In this document: one piece after another, positions 12,450-25,620 of the stretch
Position numbering within the stretch: position 1 is the stretch's first letter
Layout: each line of letters begins with the position of its first letter
NCBI GenBank assembly: GCA_905250025.1
Contig: CAJNOJ010000445.1
Coordinates: forward strand, 1-64,000
Reading direction: 5' to 3'
Length of the DNA: 64,000 nt
Origin: Adineta ricciae
Lineage: Eukaryota; Rotifera; Eurotatoria; Adinetida; Adinetidae
Position numbers and translations under genes: made by a program
Notes under the pieces: generated by a model
What the model saw: the letters and a program-made list of their open reading frames with translations, nothing else
Database searches by the model: none
Told to the model about the DNA's origin: nothing

Positions 12450-13887
12450 GAATCAATTCTATGAGACTTCAGGCAATTGTTCGAAATCATTTAACGCTTC
12501 ATGCTAGTTCTATTAAACTTTTGGAATTGATCAGAAGCCATGATCTGCACTATGATCTCCCACTCAAAGTAATGGCACTCCTGCGAAACAATAGTACATT
12601 TTTATAGCAGTTCTACCGAGCCTCTAACGTGGGCACAAAACAAGCTTGTGTCTGAAATAGGAGAGATAATCTTCACATTTTTTTACTCCTGTGAACCGAA
12701 ATGTCTTTCGAAAAACCATGGCATTTTATTTCATTTTCTGGCTATTTCTACAACAAATGTTTATCTATTGAAAATCTATTGTATTAATACTAATACGCCT
12801 CTTAAGCACTACTCTAATAAAAAACCTGTCAGCACCAACAAAATCGGTTACGATACGAAGAGCTTGATCTCTGTCAATTCGAAAGAGGATCATATGAAAA
12901 AAACTAGTTTATGGCTTTGCATGTTTTTATTCCGGGTCAAAGCAGAAACAGTATGATTTTGCTTCATATATGTGATAGCTTCATTACATCGAAATCACAT
13001 CCTACAGTGAAATGTATAATTGGGAAGGGCCTGAGAAGGATGCACGGCAACAGTACGAACAAAGAGTGGGAAATGGTGTCAAGTCGCAATCAAGTGATGT
13101 TTGTCTTTCCCTCTGTAAGACTGCCAAGATCAAAGTACAGTTTAACAGAACATGATCGACTTCCACTCTTTTAAAACTACCTCCAGTCTTTCCTTTAATT
13201 GGAGTAGAATATTTTAGTCCTCGTGGCCTCTACTAGGTGGCATCTGAGGACTAGCATCCCTCAAACAGATCCTAAATCATCCGTCCGACCTGATTCAAAT
13301 CCTAGAATATTTTTATACGTACGAAACATTTTCCGAGTACTCGTCGCTTTTCTTTAACGCAAAAATCATGATGGAAGTTCGAGTATACGTGTAATCGGCT
13401 AATAATCGGTAGATATGTCTTAAGAATAGAACCATGTATTAGCAGAATAATCCTGAGAATAAAATTCATGTGTTCTAAATTTGGCTGTAATTAAAACCGA
13501 ATTCAGAACCAAAAATTTGTTGGAATCAATAGAGTTTACGTTGGGGTCTCAAACTCTCCACTAGTTGATTATTCAATTGGATCCATTAAGTGCTGCAGAT
13601 AGAGCAGGATTTGAATCGTTGTCGCGTTTCGAACAGTTCTTGAGATAGAAGATGCTGCAATACGAGTAAGCTCATCGAACGAGGATCAAGTGACAACTAC
13701 AAGGAAGAAAGCAAAAAGGGCGCTTGTTTACCTTCTTATATGTTGAAATTCAGTAGAAAGTATTGTCGTGCGGTGAGATTATGGGAATTTAGCCTTCTCA
13801 TTTACTAGTCACCTATCCAAAACGACTTGCCATGTGAGCCATAAAGAATATCACCTTTCGTATTATGACCAACTTTCATTATTTTTT
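12450..13887. other. Gene-free stretch
   Basis: Short open frames (12648-13174) have no recognisable motif, no good splice partners and no support beyond length. A small hairpin with arms TAGTCCTC/GAGGACTA lies near 13218-13255. I see nothing else. Confidence 0.5.
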
Positions 13888-14159
13888 TAATAGAAGCCCC
13901 CCGGGGCTTCTAATTTGGCAAGCGTAAAAAGCTTTTTAGGGGGGCTTCTAATATGTCCCATCAGTTTTTGAAAAATTTAGGTGCCTATGTTTTTAGGAGC
14001 TTTTGACAGATTTGTATGTGATCATAAGCTCTTTTGGGGGTTATTACTACTTCTTTACCTCAGGATCTACTGCCTCCTCAAATTTTATGGTGACAAAGTT
14101 ACGAAAAATCCTGAAAAACCCCGTAAAAAGCTTTGAAAAAAAATAGGGGGCTTCTATTA
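13888..14159. mobile_element. MITE with TAATAGAAGCCCCC inverted ends
   Basis: A 272-bp element begins TAATAGAAGCCCCC (13888-13901) and ends with its exact reverse complement (14146-14159). Subterminal GGGGCTTCTAAT blocks repeat the motif inside the left end. The TA at each tip fits the TA target preference of Tc1/mariner-type elements. It has no coding capacity. Confidence 0.75.
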
Positions 14160-15174
14160 CAGGGGGGCGGGGGTTTACTCGCCGTTTAATGTTTTACAAC
14201 ACGCTATATACCACGAATGCACGAGTGGAGAATACAAGTTTTTAAATTTATACGGGGTGGGTAGGGGTTCGGTGAGGCTGCCCAATTTGGTTGAAGATGG
14301 ATAATAGATCGTGAAAAATTTGTAATGAATATATCGTGTTGTGCATAACTTTTTTGGTAAATGGGGATACTGTTATCTTTTCAACGTCGACACCAACAAT
14401 TTTATGCCAAATGAACGCCTGCGAAAAACTGCACTTAGGAGCATAACTGCCCATCGATAAAATGGGGAAAGGTTATAGAAATATAAGCAGTTTTCAGATT
14501 TTTCATGCTCATTTCAAATAATTTTGTAAGTTTTGATCAACGTCTGATAATTCGACCGTAATCGAACGAATTAGAGTTGAAAATACTATTAATCAGTAGT
14601 TTTTAATAGTTCTGAGAATGGTCTCGTGGCCAACATGAGAGACCTAACAATTGCGCATCATCTGGATGGCGCGTATCTCTGCCACTTGTACTCGAAAATT
14701 CGCCAACAGATATTTTTTATTCGCAAGACTTTCTCACGACAAGGATCGGCAGCGGGTATTTTCGCTCTGTTGCAACGTATAACTGCACTGGAAAGAATTT
14801 GATCAAACTTAGAGGTCTCTTATATCTACTTTTACTAAAAAAAACGTGGCAACAGGTATTTTCCCTTTCTTAAGATAGAATCATAATGTTAAGATCCATT
14901 TTGAGATTTACGAATGAAATTGCCGACACTTTTGCGTCTCTACATGATTTTATACTAAAACATTAACTGGTTATACTCGAAACTGTCAATCTCTTAAAAC
15001 TTAAAATGCTCGACTCTATTTTGACGTAATTTTAAGAGGTGGAAATCGTGTATACATACAGATTTCAATCATAATCACAAAGGTAATTGACATCATAACC
15101 TTACACTAAAAAGAATTTATGAGGGCAAAATTGGCTTATCAGTATGATCTACCCCTCTGATAAATCCGTTTTCC
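14160..15174. other. Gene-free stretch
   Basis: A short run of Gs follows the MITE (14161-14173). No gene, tRNA or repeat is recognisable in the remainder. Confidence 0.5.
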
Positions 15175-15737
15175 TACACTGAAAAAAATCAGCAGAATAA
15201 TAAACCCTCAAAAAGGGTTTGTAACCGAAAAAATCGATATATCAACGTGATATATACATTGATCAATCCTTTTTTCTTGATCAACCCACGAAGGGTTTGT
15301 ATTCCGTTGCAAATTGATATACCCACAGGTTGACTCTCTCTTGATAAACCCTTTTTGCGCTGATCAAATGAATGAATCATAAAACGATGGGTTTCTTATA
15401 GGTGCTGAAAAATTCCATAGTAGAGGGTTCATTCATTTGATCAGCGCAAAAAGGGTTTATCAAGAGAGAGTCAACCTGTGGGTATATCAATTTGCAACGG
15501 AATACAAACCCTTCGTGGGTTGATCAAGAAAAAAGGATTGATCAATGTATATATCACGTTGATATATCGATTTTTTCGGTNATCACGTTGATATATCGAT
15601 TTTTCGGCTACAAACCCTTCGTGGGTTGATCAAGAAAAAAGGATTGATCAATGTGTATATCACGTTGATATATCGATTTTTTCGGTTACAAACCCTTTTT
15701 GAGGGTTTATTATTCTGCTGATTTTTTTTTCGGTGTA
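15175..15737. mobile_element. Foldback MITE with TACACYG ends
   Basis: Left end TACACTGAAAAAAATCAGC and right end GCTG..TTTTCGGTGTA are inverted copies, and the arms (about 205 bp) pair almost throughout around a loop near 15385-15430. TA at both tips fits a TA duplication. The right arm holds an extra copy of a block of about 80 bp (15506-15580 and 15609-15686) separated by a single N at 15581, so that part is probably an assembly join rather than biology. Confidence 0.8.
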
Positions 15738-16990
15738 CAGTCGCCTAGTGCTTGCATCTAACAATTAAGGGCATATTTGCCAGAACTCGCACTTTCAAAG
15801 TACGAGAAAGGCGAAGCTTCATCAGTTTTTCAGCAGTTAGATGATGCTACAAAAAAATCCGTGAAATTGGTTGGATCGATCTGTCGCTGTGCTTAGAGGT
15901 GTGCAGGACATATGGCTAACCGACGAATATAAAGAGTATAGAAAACTTCTTTCGAACTGACTACGAACACTTTTTGGAAAGGTGGACGCGATGAAGATTC
16001 TGTTCTCAGGCGGGAAATTATTTAACATAAATCCAACTACAATTCTCAAAATAATCTTTTACGCATAGTCAGTCGTGCCTAAGCAGATAGAAAGGGTGGT
16101 ATAAAGCAAATAAGCAATTTTCTTGAGGAGCTGATGAATTAGTCTGCTCTTTGTTCTCAGCGAGAGATGAAACGAGTGATTGGAAAGGTTCGCCAACAAG
16201 TTGTACATATCGAGCTAATCGATTATACCACACGTCTCAAGTGAAGAGCGTTGTTTTCAGTAAGAAAAAGCCCGTATCTCGTACAGCTTTAAAAAAGAAA
16301 TATTTCGAGAAAAAAACTGATTTACTAGAGCGAAAAACGAACGAGATATCATAAAAATACAAAAGGTGACATTCTTTATGGGTCGTCCGTCGCTTGTAAA
16401 ATATTTGTTCTTTATTGATGAGAGAGTTTTTCTACGTTCACAGTTTGTCATGAAATACATAGGAGAACTCCTTATAGGATAGAATAAACTGTTTTTGTTT
16501 CATCTCAGCCCCATGACTTTTTACAGAAGTAAAATAATATCTAACGAGCAAATTTGAGATCGTAGCCGTTCTTGCTAGCGCCTTTGGGATCTGCAGTAGT
16601 CAAGTGATAAAGTGGAACATTAGTATCAAGAAAACGTTTTTTGAATGAATAAGTTTTTGCTGGCATAATTAGATCATGGGGGTAAGGCAAGATGCTATAT
16701 TGGGACAAATTTCGCCTCACGTTATAAAAAAAGTTCCTCAAATTTTCTGTCCCATCGTTCGGTGTACCATCTGCAGGCTCTCTTTGCGACCACTCGAATG
16801 TCTATGGTGTCTGGAGGTATTTTAAATTTTCGATGAAAGGGCTACTACTTACTAACATTTAAAGCAGTCGAGTATCGCTTGTCGGTATTACATCGTATGA
16901 TAGAATCTTGTGCGAAAAATAAAAACATTCGCTTTATATCCGTCGTTCTAGGAGCAATCATTCATTTGTGACTAGTTGATTATCCTGTGT
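15738..16990. other. Gene-free stretch
   Basis: Only short open frames without recognisable motifs occur here. I see no repeat or RNA gene. Confidence 0.5.
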
Positions 16991-17232
16991 TACACTGATA
17001 AAAAAGCGCAGAATGATAAACCTTTTCACCGTTTATTAAAATGCAACGATAAAAATACTCTTCGGTACCGTTTATCACACTGTGGTAAAACTTTTGATCT
17101 ACTCATTGAAATAGTAAATAACACAGTTTATCAAAACAAAATAGCCCGTTACAGAAGAGCTTATACGTTTGGCAACCCTAAAAGGGCACTTCTACCGTTT
17201 CATTCTCTTAAGCCCTTTCTGAGGGTTTATCA
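16991..17232. mobile_element. Diverged relative of the TACACTG MITE
   Basis: It begins TACACTGATAAAAAAGCGC then AGAATGATAAACC, matching the left end of the 15175-15737 element with several changes. It ends near CTGAGGGTTTATCATG, matching the inner part of that element's right end. The 123-codon open frame across it (16976-17347) is therefore repeat sequence, not a gene. Confidence 0.55.
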
Positions 17233-17525
17233 TGTTCAAAAATCATTTTTATTTCAGAACACATATTCGTTTATCAATGGGTATATGGAAATCAAATACT
17301 ATTCTTTATGGTTGGCAAAATTAATAAAAAGAAGCTCATTATCCTGATCAGCTTCGGAAAGGTTTGGCCGCAGCGTACATCAGATGGTTGAGCAATTCCA
17401 TATATTTACTATAAAAAGGCCAGATCAAAAGGTTGTTTCGAGCCAGAGATGGGTCGCTCCGAGAATAGCTCCATGTTTCTCTTTTGCTCGTTTCGTAAAC
17501 AAAACGAAAATGTGGGATATACTTA

Positions 17526-18808
17526 GGTCTGACCAAAAATTCGTACAGCAATCGAAATAAATATGAATATCAAGAGAAAGTTTGAATTTTATTCTACTAA
17601 ATGTTCACAATAGTCACCGTAATTGTTTATATAAAGATCCATTCTTTCTAACAATTTGTCTAAGGTTTTTTTAACTCTTCTTCTGAAATATTTTTACTAT
17701 CTTGGAAACCGCGCGAGCCAAACATGTTTCCTCTGGTTGATCAGTTAAACGACTCTTTATGTAACCATTTAACCAATGATCACACGGTGCAAGATCAGGC
17801 GAATGTGCTGGATGCGACATTATATTGATACCTTCTTTTGTTAAATAGTCAATAACATCTGAATGTCGATGAGGTCGAGCATTATCATGAAGCAGTTTGG
17901 TACCTTTCGTACCATTTGGCCTTCGTTGTTACCAGATTTTCTTGACAGCGGATTTGAGACAATTTTCAACGCAATGGGCATGATCAATAGTCTTGCCTTC
18001 ATCAACGGCATGTGCAAGAACAGAGCTATTGGGTTAAAAAAGCACTGAATAAATTTTTCGACTCGAATCTGCCTGGACGAACTACGGTTGCTGGTGATTG
18101 ACCTTCGACAATCCAACTGGCATTTGCTGACTTGTGACCGATCTGTCTGTGGTAAATTCACGTTTCATCCCCTGTAATAATGTTACATAATCTCCAAGAA
18201 CCAGCACAGAATTTCGCTAAATTCTCACGACAGAGTTTAATTCATTCTTCTTTTTGTTCAGCAGTTAGTTGATGGGGCACCCAACGTGATGTAACTTTTC
18301 TTAGTTTGAGGTGATCACGGATAATTCGTTCAACTATACAATGACAGAGAAATGTCTCAGCCACAATATTATCATAAGTTGAATGCGGATTGTTGCTGAT
18401 AACCTGTCGTATCAGATCAATATTTTCATCTGTAAGTTCGGAAGACCGGCTCGAACATCATCATTGACATCTTTTCGTCCTTCACGGAAACGTTCGACCC
18501 ACTTTGCAACTGTTCGATATGCTGGAGCACCAGGTCCTAAAGCTGCCACAAGTTCCTCGCGAATTGCCTGTAGAGCTATTCCCAAAGTAGTTCGAATTCT
18601 AATATAGTATGGGTTGTACTCATTGCCCATTTTTTTTCGGGTCAAACCATAATGTATCTGAAAAAAACTGTTGTGATCAATTTGAAAAACGAGTTTCTCA
18701 ACATATCATTATAGGGAAGACATACCACTATATATTTATGAAAGAAAAGTCCAATCTTAATTGGTTCAGTAAAATACCAATAGCAGTGCACGAATTTGTG
18801 GTCAGACA
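17526..18808 (-). mobile_element. Mariner element, full length, inactive
   Basis: A 1283-bp element with inverted ends of about 25 bp (left AGGTCTGACCAAAAATTCG, right CGAATTTGTGGTCAGAC..) flanked by TA at 17524-17525 and 18809-18810. Size, TA duplication and transposase all fit mariner. It lies immediately 5' of the hAT remnant at 18888. Confidence 0.85.
17700..18645 (-). pseudogene. Mariner transposase, broken
   Basis: The minus strand encodes a mariner transposase in pieces. The N-terminal part (18645-18412) has the helix-turn-helix segment with AYRTVAKWVERFREGRKDV and the DVRAGLP linker. After a frame change the DDE region continues with TSRWVPHQLT, a GDET block followed by a stop in place of Trp, KSANASWIVEG, HDNARPH and HPAHSPDLAPCDHW (the last Asp of the DD34D triad). 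Several frame changes and stops mean it cannot make an active enzyme. It lies between the inverted ends of the element. Confidence 0.8.
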
Positions 18809-18887
18809 TAACTATGTAGGAAGAACAGTGCGAGATAAATGAAATTCGATGAAGTAGAGTGGATGAATCTTTAGATACACTCGTCGC

Positions 18888-20460
18888 ATGCTGAACGAAG
18901 CTCGTGAATTGTCTTCCATGTCAGACGAGTCCAGCAAGGAAGATTCACAATTATCTCCTATCGTGGCCAATAACTCGGAAGCTTTCATACTATTGTACGA
19001 TGCTACAAAAGTGGCTAACCACATTTTACAGAGACTTTTCGGTGATGTTCACACTACTGATGATGGTATCAAGTCGGCTGAATGTCTTTTATGTCATATC
19101 AGTATAAAACAATCAGCAGAGTCAACTTATAGCTATAAACGACGCGTTGAACGAAAACACAGAGTCGAAATGGATCAATGGCAAACAGCTGTAAAAACAA
19201 AGACGACTGTTGAGAAAAAAGTTCTAGAACTATTTCTACGAAAAAGTAAGTTATCTTCCAAGATTTATCATTTAAAGTTTATCAGCAACCCTTAGATAAT
19301 CGATCATATGGTGCTCAAAACCCTCGTCAACAAGAACTTACTCGTATGATCGTAAGTGACTTAACATCTTGGATTGCCTATTTCAATGGTCAATCATCCT
19401 ACTTTCCTCCGTGCAATGAATATCGTCTACCCTAAATTTGTTTTATTGTCTTGCTATACGCTTTGTCGTACAGTATTACCCTCGGCTCTTGAACAGGTTA
19501 CAATGAAAATTAAAAGAATTTGTCATGATGCACGTTTTATTTCATTCACTCTTGATGTCTGGTTTGATCGCCGTATGCCTGCCTTTCTCGCAGTCACAGT
19601 GCACACCATCAACGAAATCAATGTAGAACTCAACAATTATTTACTTACATTTAAACCACTATCTGGTATGTCTCGGACTATCTTTATCTATCGTTGTATC
19701 TTATAATATTCTTCAAGATCTCATACGGGTGAGAATCTTCGTCGTGAACTAGAGGACGTTATGGTTACTTTCAACATCGAAGAGAAACTAGTCTGGATCG
19801 TAACGGACAATGCTTCGAATAATACAAAAGCGCTAGAGGCTATAATTATATCAGGTTTCGAAGTGTACTTCGAGCCCGAAGATGAAGATGAAGATGAAGA
19901 GTCAAGTCAAGAAGAGGAATTGCAATCCGAAGAGCAAAGGAACGAAATTATTATCGATCAATAAGAAGAGGGCCTCCGTATTCTGTGCTTTGCGCATACT
20001 TTACAATTGACAGTTGGCGATGGCTTAAAAGATTGTTTTATTATGAAGTCAGCTATCGAAAAATTGCTTCAATTGCAACGCTTAGGTAAGATTTGATCAC
20101 TGTCATCAGTACCACAACAGTTTGTTTCCAGTATTTCGCATCGTTTTTGAATATTTTAGTCACAAATCAGTGCCTTTTGCTGAGAAGTTACAGGCTCACA
20201 ACATTAGTATTCCAACCGCTGTCAAGACATGTTGGAATTTACAATACAATACTGCCTGTAGAACACTGGAAATCTCGCGAGCATTACTAACGATTTCTTA
20301 CGTGATATTCACCGCCCGAATCTTGTACTGGCAAAGCGCGACATCAGTTTATTACCAGAATTCTTTAGTATTTTTGTATTGTTTGCCGAAGAGACAACAC
20401 CCATTGAAGGAAAGAACTACCTCAATCTCGTGCGTCGCTTTCGGTATCTTATCGATATAA
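18888..20460 (+). pseudogene. hAT transposase remnant with BED-like finger
   Basis: Scattered frames on the plus strand add up to a hAT transposase. The first part (18888-19295) has AECLLCHISI..KRRVERKH, a BED-type zinc-finger pattern. Then come GLPISMVNHPTFLRAMN and SFTLDVWFDR..AFLAVTVHTI (the D-W block), LVWIVTDNASNN (the second Asp block) and TAVKTCWNLQYN (the conserved RWNS-type block). An acidic Glu/Asp insertion lies at 19880-19930. The frame changes several times, though some breaks could be short introns (GTAAGT near 19240). No terminal repeats were found. Confidence 0.7.
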
Positions 20461-21250
20461 TAAATGCTTCTTTCCATAAACTTAATTGAACATACTAATA
20501 TTCAGTCGAAACAAAACTTGTAATGGTACCAGTTTGGATTTAATTTCATCAGAGATTTCATTATTACATAGCATTATTGTTATCTAGCAAAAAAGTAATA
20601 AATAATATTTAATTATTAGTTACCCCTTAATGTGCATGCTATTCAGCAATTTTGCCATTTTGCTTTCTATCTGAAGTTGAAATTCTGGAACAATATTGGT
20701 TATTTGGATGATCAGCACATGTTCGTTTTAGGCTGGATCGTAACGCATATTTTCAAGTTACCTAAAATATAAAAATTGAAGTAATAATTTTATAATAAAG
20801 AAGTCTGTACTTAGTGAATTTTCTTATATTAAAGGAAAGTTCAAATATCGTATACAAGCAGAACGAGCGACATTATATGACGTTTTTGAGAGATGATGGT
20901 TAATTAAAAAGTTAATAATACGAAGGAGTGTGAAATTCTATGATAATTAAAAATGGTTTTTCAGAGCAAAATCAATAGTTTTATGTTGATCGTTCAGTTT
21001 CGGACTAAACAACGTATTAATTTAAAATAAACAAAAAACTGTCGATCATCGACAGTTTCTGGATAGAGAAAAATCTCATTGTGTCGTTCTAAATATTTAG
21101 AGAAAAACTGTTTCAACTAACGATTTCTTGTCTCATATTAGTTGAANGTGTGTATGTGTTTTCGACAGAAAAGAATAAAGAAATAAATAACAGCCTTGTG
21201 ATCTATACAAGTATCTGTCTTCTTTCCTGCATAGAACGAGAAAGAAAAAC
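20461..21250. other. Gene-free stretch with a single N
   Basis: AT-rich and without recognisable genes. A single N at 21147 marks a join. A short inverted pair around CTGTCGATCATCGACAG lies near 21040-21057. Confidence 0.5.
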
Positions 21251-22393
21251 TTTATATTCTACATTTTTGTGACGTTTCCTGATATTTAATTCTGATGTGT
21301 CCTAATCTTCAGCACTTGGTGCAATATGTAAGTTTATTTGATGGTCTGTACGGAGTAATTTTTCTCATCATGTTCGCAATGCCTATATGGCCTAGTTTCA
21401 ATAAACCATTATATTCTTTTAAATCTGTCACTGAGAACCGAAAGTCTTTTGTTGCTCTCGTATATGGGTAGATAAGTTCTCGGAAGTTGTTGGCTGCACT
21501 TGCTGATCGTTTTACTTCCCGTGCAGCCTGTTCTGTATCGAATTCTTTCGGTACAAATCTGACCACCAGTGAAAATTGTTCCGGAACAAATTTTGGTATA
21601 TTGACTGAGATTGTTCTTCCTAGTGTTTTCGAAGGCCAATTTTTTTCATCACATAGCATACGATAGTCGTCTTTATTTTTCACACCTATTCTTAGATGCA
21701 GACCACTATAGCGTACAACAGAGAATTGTTCCACTAGTTGAATCTTGGCCTTGCTAAAACTGCTCTTTGAAGATGTTCCACCGAAATTGGATAATTGGGT
21801 TTTCCGTTTTCGTTGGTGATGGTGTTGGTTTGCTGGTCTTCTCTATGATGCGATTTCTTTCTTGTTTTATTTGAGCTTTTGATAACGAATTCTCCGCTAT
21901 CATTGAGTGGTCGTTTTGGATCTGAGGAGAATGGATGTTGTGATGAAAAATTGTTCGCTGAGCCATCTGAGTGATCTTCTGTTGTAATTAAGTTGCATTG
22001 TTCTCGTTGACGTTGATCCGGAGTACTTGTGCGTATTGCTGAGCCGTACTCTCTTCTTTCATTATCTATTGAAACTACCGGAATGTTGTTCTCTTCATAA
22101 TCCATCTGCTGTACACTTTTCTGCCACGTGTTCGTTTGTTTTTGGTATTTGTGTTGATATTGTTGTTGTTGACTTTTCGTGCTGGTACTCATATGTGAAT
22201 GAGCTCCGCATTGTTCGTAGTACCCGTTGTCATACTTTTGCGGCATGTTATTTTTTGACTGTTGAGCGTATCTATAGTTGCCATTATAATTATTGTTGTC
22301 ATTGTTGAATTTGTTACCAATGAGTGTGTAGCTATTACCAGATTGAGGATCATATAAAATTTGTGATCCATCAATACCCACGTAGGTTTGCAT
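21251..22393 (-). pseudogene. LINE ORF1 remnant (RRM-like plus zinc knuckle)
   Basis: The first frame (22393-21734) starts MQTYVGIDGSQ and is Gln/Asn rich with basic blocks. A frame change near 21765 leads to EQFSVVRYSGLHLRIGVKN..KTLGRTISVNIP..LVVRFVPKEFDTE, a nucleic-acid-binding RRM-like segment typical of non-LTR ORF1 proteins. It ends in CTKC, a stop where Trp is expected, then RLGHIRIKY..KC, a zinc knuckle. No reverse transcriptase follows. It is an old, truncated copy of a jockey- or CR1-like LINE; the family name is an inference. Confidence 0.6.
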
Positions 22394-25300
22394 TTTTCCG
22401 CTCGTAAGAGCAAGAAAAATGTGATAATATGTTCTTGTTGTTGTTGATTATTGATATACTGATAAATTAATTAGTTTATTTTATATTGTTGATTTTATTA
22501 ATTTTCGTTTTGTGTGTGAAGAAAACGAAAACGAAAAATGGTATTTGATTGATATGAGTAGAAAGAATGCGACTATCCTTTGCGAATATGAAAGGAGGAA
22601 TGAATCTAGTATCATCTTCTGCAAACGTCAGTGTGGTTTTGTAGAATGTGACTTCTATGGTCGAGTCGTTCGCCCATCCGTTTCTCTTCGGTTGATACCT
22701 CGAGACTATCTATTGCGATTCACGTATATCTCAGCACCTAATTCAATTATTTTCAGAACAAACTCGCCTGAAACTGCGTTTTAACTTTGATTACACTGAA
22801 TCCAAGTAAAACTCGACGAGCTCTATCGATTTGAAACATAATTCGCTCCCTATAAATTCTTCTACACCCTCAGCGAGTGACCGACCAGAGGAAGGCCGAC
22901 TAGCGATCAGTCGTTGATTTGAAGTGTAATATTTTAAAGAACAGATTTTCATATAAGTTTCAAGATTTTTAGGACGTAGAACTTAATCGTTGATCTCCAA
23001 GAACATATCTGGCAGCTCTTTAAAATTCTTCGTGGTGAAGAGAAGAATGAAATCTGTTTGCAGAGAATGATATACGTATGTAAAGTTTGTAAGCTTTCGA
23101 TTATGAATTGATTTTCTAAAATGACCTCATTTCTGGATAACATCTTCGTTCAAATGAAGTTAAGATAGTAAAATGAGTACGCATGGGAACGGCTATGCGT
23201 TTATTTAAGAAGCTTAGAGAAGATAAAATAAGCGAAGCGTCTAGTTCACTTGACCAACAACTCATTTCTTCGACAGTCTTGAAGTCAAAACAATTGATTG
23301 AACAATCGTTAACACAAAGAATGAGCGCCCGGAAAAGGTGAAGGTTAGAGAGTCCGTCGAGCAGATAGACAAAGAGATTCACATGATATTGCTCGCAACA
23401 ATTAGATAAACCTTGGACAGTGAGAGATCCAGAGGAGACACGAGATAATCACAGTCAGAGAAAATGTGAGACAATATCATCAGGAATAATCACTGAGTAA
23501 TCAGACACGTGATGATAACTGAACGGAGAGAAAACGTTTGAGTTCATGTCCCTCGTCCTCACACACCCTTATTTTCGAGAAATTTAAATTCTTTTGACTT
23601 CAAGACTGTGTCGGTCGCACGATTGTCACATGATCGTCGCTCAATTGAATGCGCCCCTAAGCGGGAGTAAATCAATTTTTTATTTTTGAATAGTCGGCAG
23701 AGAGTCGATGAATAAATATTTACAATCATTGTTCGTTTTGCTTATATCTTTGAACGGATGAATTCAAAGTAATTTCTCATGAATCACGTAGAAAAGTATT
23801 AAAAGGAAATAATATGCATAAATATGACTCCAACTCGAAGTCGCTTATATTCAAGTCTAAATGAGTTTTTATCTACTACTTTTTCAATTCTTTCAAAAAA
23901 GGGTCAGCGAATCCAACGGATGAGCGCTACTTATTTCATCGGAGAACATTTTCTCTTACACGAACTAAAAATAAACAAATTGATTATTACAAATGAATCT
24001 TTTCAGTCGAAAGTAATATGAGTTCGTCTTGACGAGCGTTATTTAGTAAACGTGTTGTTTAACGTCTGTGATTCCACCAGAAACTGAAAATACATTTAAA
24101 AATACGCCATTTAATTGGTATTATGTTTAACAGTAACGATAGGTAAAAGCGTATGTATTCGTTAAAGTATTATTCACGTTCCAATTTCACACCTACGAAG
24201 GAGAACATCTGGAAGAGCGTATAACAGAAATGTGACTAACAGCATGTGTCACGCCAATTGGTTATAGTGAGAAACACAGTTTTGATGCGTACCTTCCTAC
24301 AGATAAAATCTAAACTTGGCTATGTCTTTTAAAAAAGTGATATTATGAAGGGGGAGCCCCCTAAAAATAAAACATGACATACAATATATATATATATATA
24401 TATATATATGAAAAACAAATTATTTTTTTTCCGATTCATAGACGTAGTTTTCATCAAACTTTATGTCATACTTCATCATTTATCATGATACAAGAAAGAG
24501 AATCATTTTTATGACAGAGAAAAACAACCATCAATTACACGCGGTAATATTTACCTGTACAATCAACTCACACTTATTCATTTACCGCCAGCTATTTCAG
24601 TTTTTGAAGACACCTTACAAGGACAAACGAATTAGCTAATTGATTGATTTACTATTTCCTTAACAGTTTGATAAAAAATACACCTTTTTCTAAAGTAGTT
24701 AATATGAAAATGAAAGAACACAAAAAATATTTAAAAAAATAAATATGTTCATATGCCATATATTTATGCATCTATTAACTTTTCGTTTACTTTTCTCAAA
24801 TACACATAGCTCCTAATATTCTTAAAAACTTCATTCATATCTTCTCAAAGTAAATTAGTAAAATTTCAAGAAATATTGTGAAGAATAATCTAAAACTGAA
24901 TAGAATGAATAAATTTGAAGATATTTTCTTCATTTCATTATATTCACACAAAACAATCCTTTATGAATTATTTCATAGACGATTAAAAATACAGAATTTC
25001 GGGAATTTTGATCAAAAATTAGTAAAAGACATTGGACAAAAACACCTGAGAATTTGTTCATGGCAGGAAAAGACAAATGTGCACATGACAATAATAGAAA
25101 GAACTGATAGAATATTAGCCTGATCGATTGGGATAAGTGAAAGCAAGCAAGTGTTGCTTTTCAAAATATTCTTTTGGTTGATACAAACAATCCAAAAGCT
25201 TAATATTACTTTGACGTGGTTGAAAGAAAAACTGTTTCACACGAAAATGAACAACATTGTATAAAAAAAAAGCTCGGAAGCTATCTAGAAATATGACGGT

Positions 25301-25487
25301 GAAATCCTAGTGAATCATATTCGAGAAAGAAGTCAGACATATTATGCATAATATTTAAAAAGAAATATTGTTCGGACGCAGTAAAGCAATGATGCAGAAA
25401 ACTTCCGATATACGGAATTTGAAAATCATGAGAAAAATTGAAGAGGAGGAACATCAGAAATGTGTGAAAATGCCTTTGTCTCTCGTG
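22394..25487. other. Gene-poor stretch upstream of the mucin-like gene
   Basis: Open frames here (for example 22512-22784) lack recognisable motifs; the first hundred bases may be LINE 5' leader. A (TA)n microsatellite lies at 24384-24409. A short AGGGGGAGCCCCCT palindrome lies near 24347-24362. Nothing else is supported. Confidence 0.5.
24384..24409. repeat. (TA)n microsatellite
   Basis: An uninterrupted run of alternating T and A of about 26 bases. Confidence 0.9.
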
Positions 25488-25497
25488 TATATATAAA
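25488..25497 (+). promoter_or_regulatory. Probable TATA box
   Basis: TATATATAAAGG lies about 125 bp upstream of the ATG at 25621 and is the best TATA match upstream of that gene. Transcription would then start near 25520. Confidence 0.4.
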
Positions 25498-25620
25498 GGC
25501 AACGAATTCTATCATTTTTTTAGGTTTCAAATACACAATATTCATACAACACATAGAAAGTAAGTTTCATATTTATTATAATAAATTATTGTCATAAAAA
25601 GTATTTCATACTGAAGATCG

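Noticed and set aside
12648-13174. Two overlapping plus-strand frames
   Set aside because: Composition and context give no support; length is expected by chance in AT-rich DNA.
16976-17347. 123-codon open frame
   Set aside because: Its start coincides with the TACACTG end of a MITE and its sequence is the MITE body.
22512-22784. 90-codon frame upstream of the LINE ORF1 remnant
   Set aside because: No recognisable motif, opposite strand to the LINE, and no exons around it.
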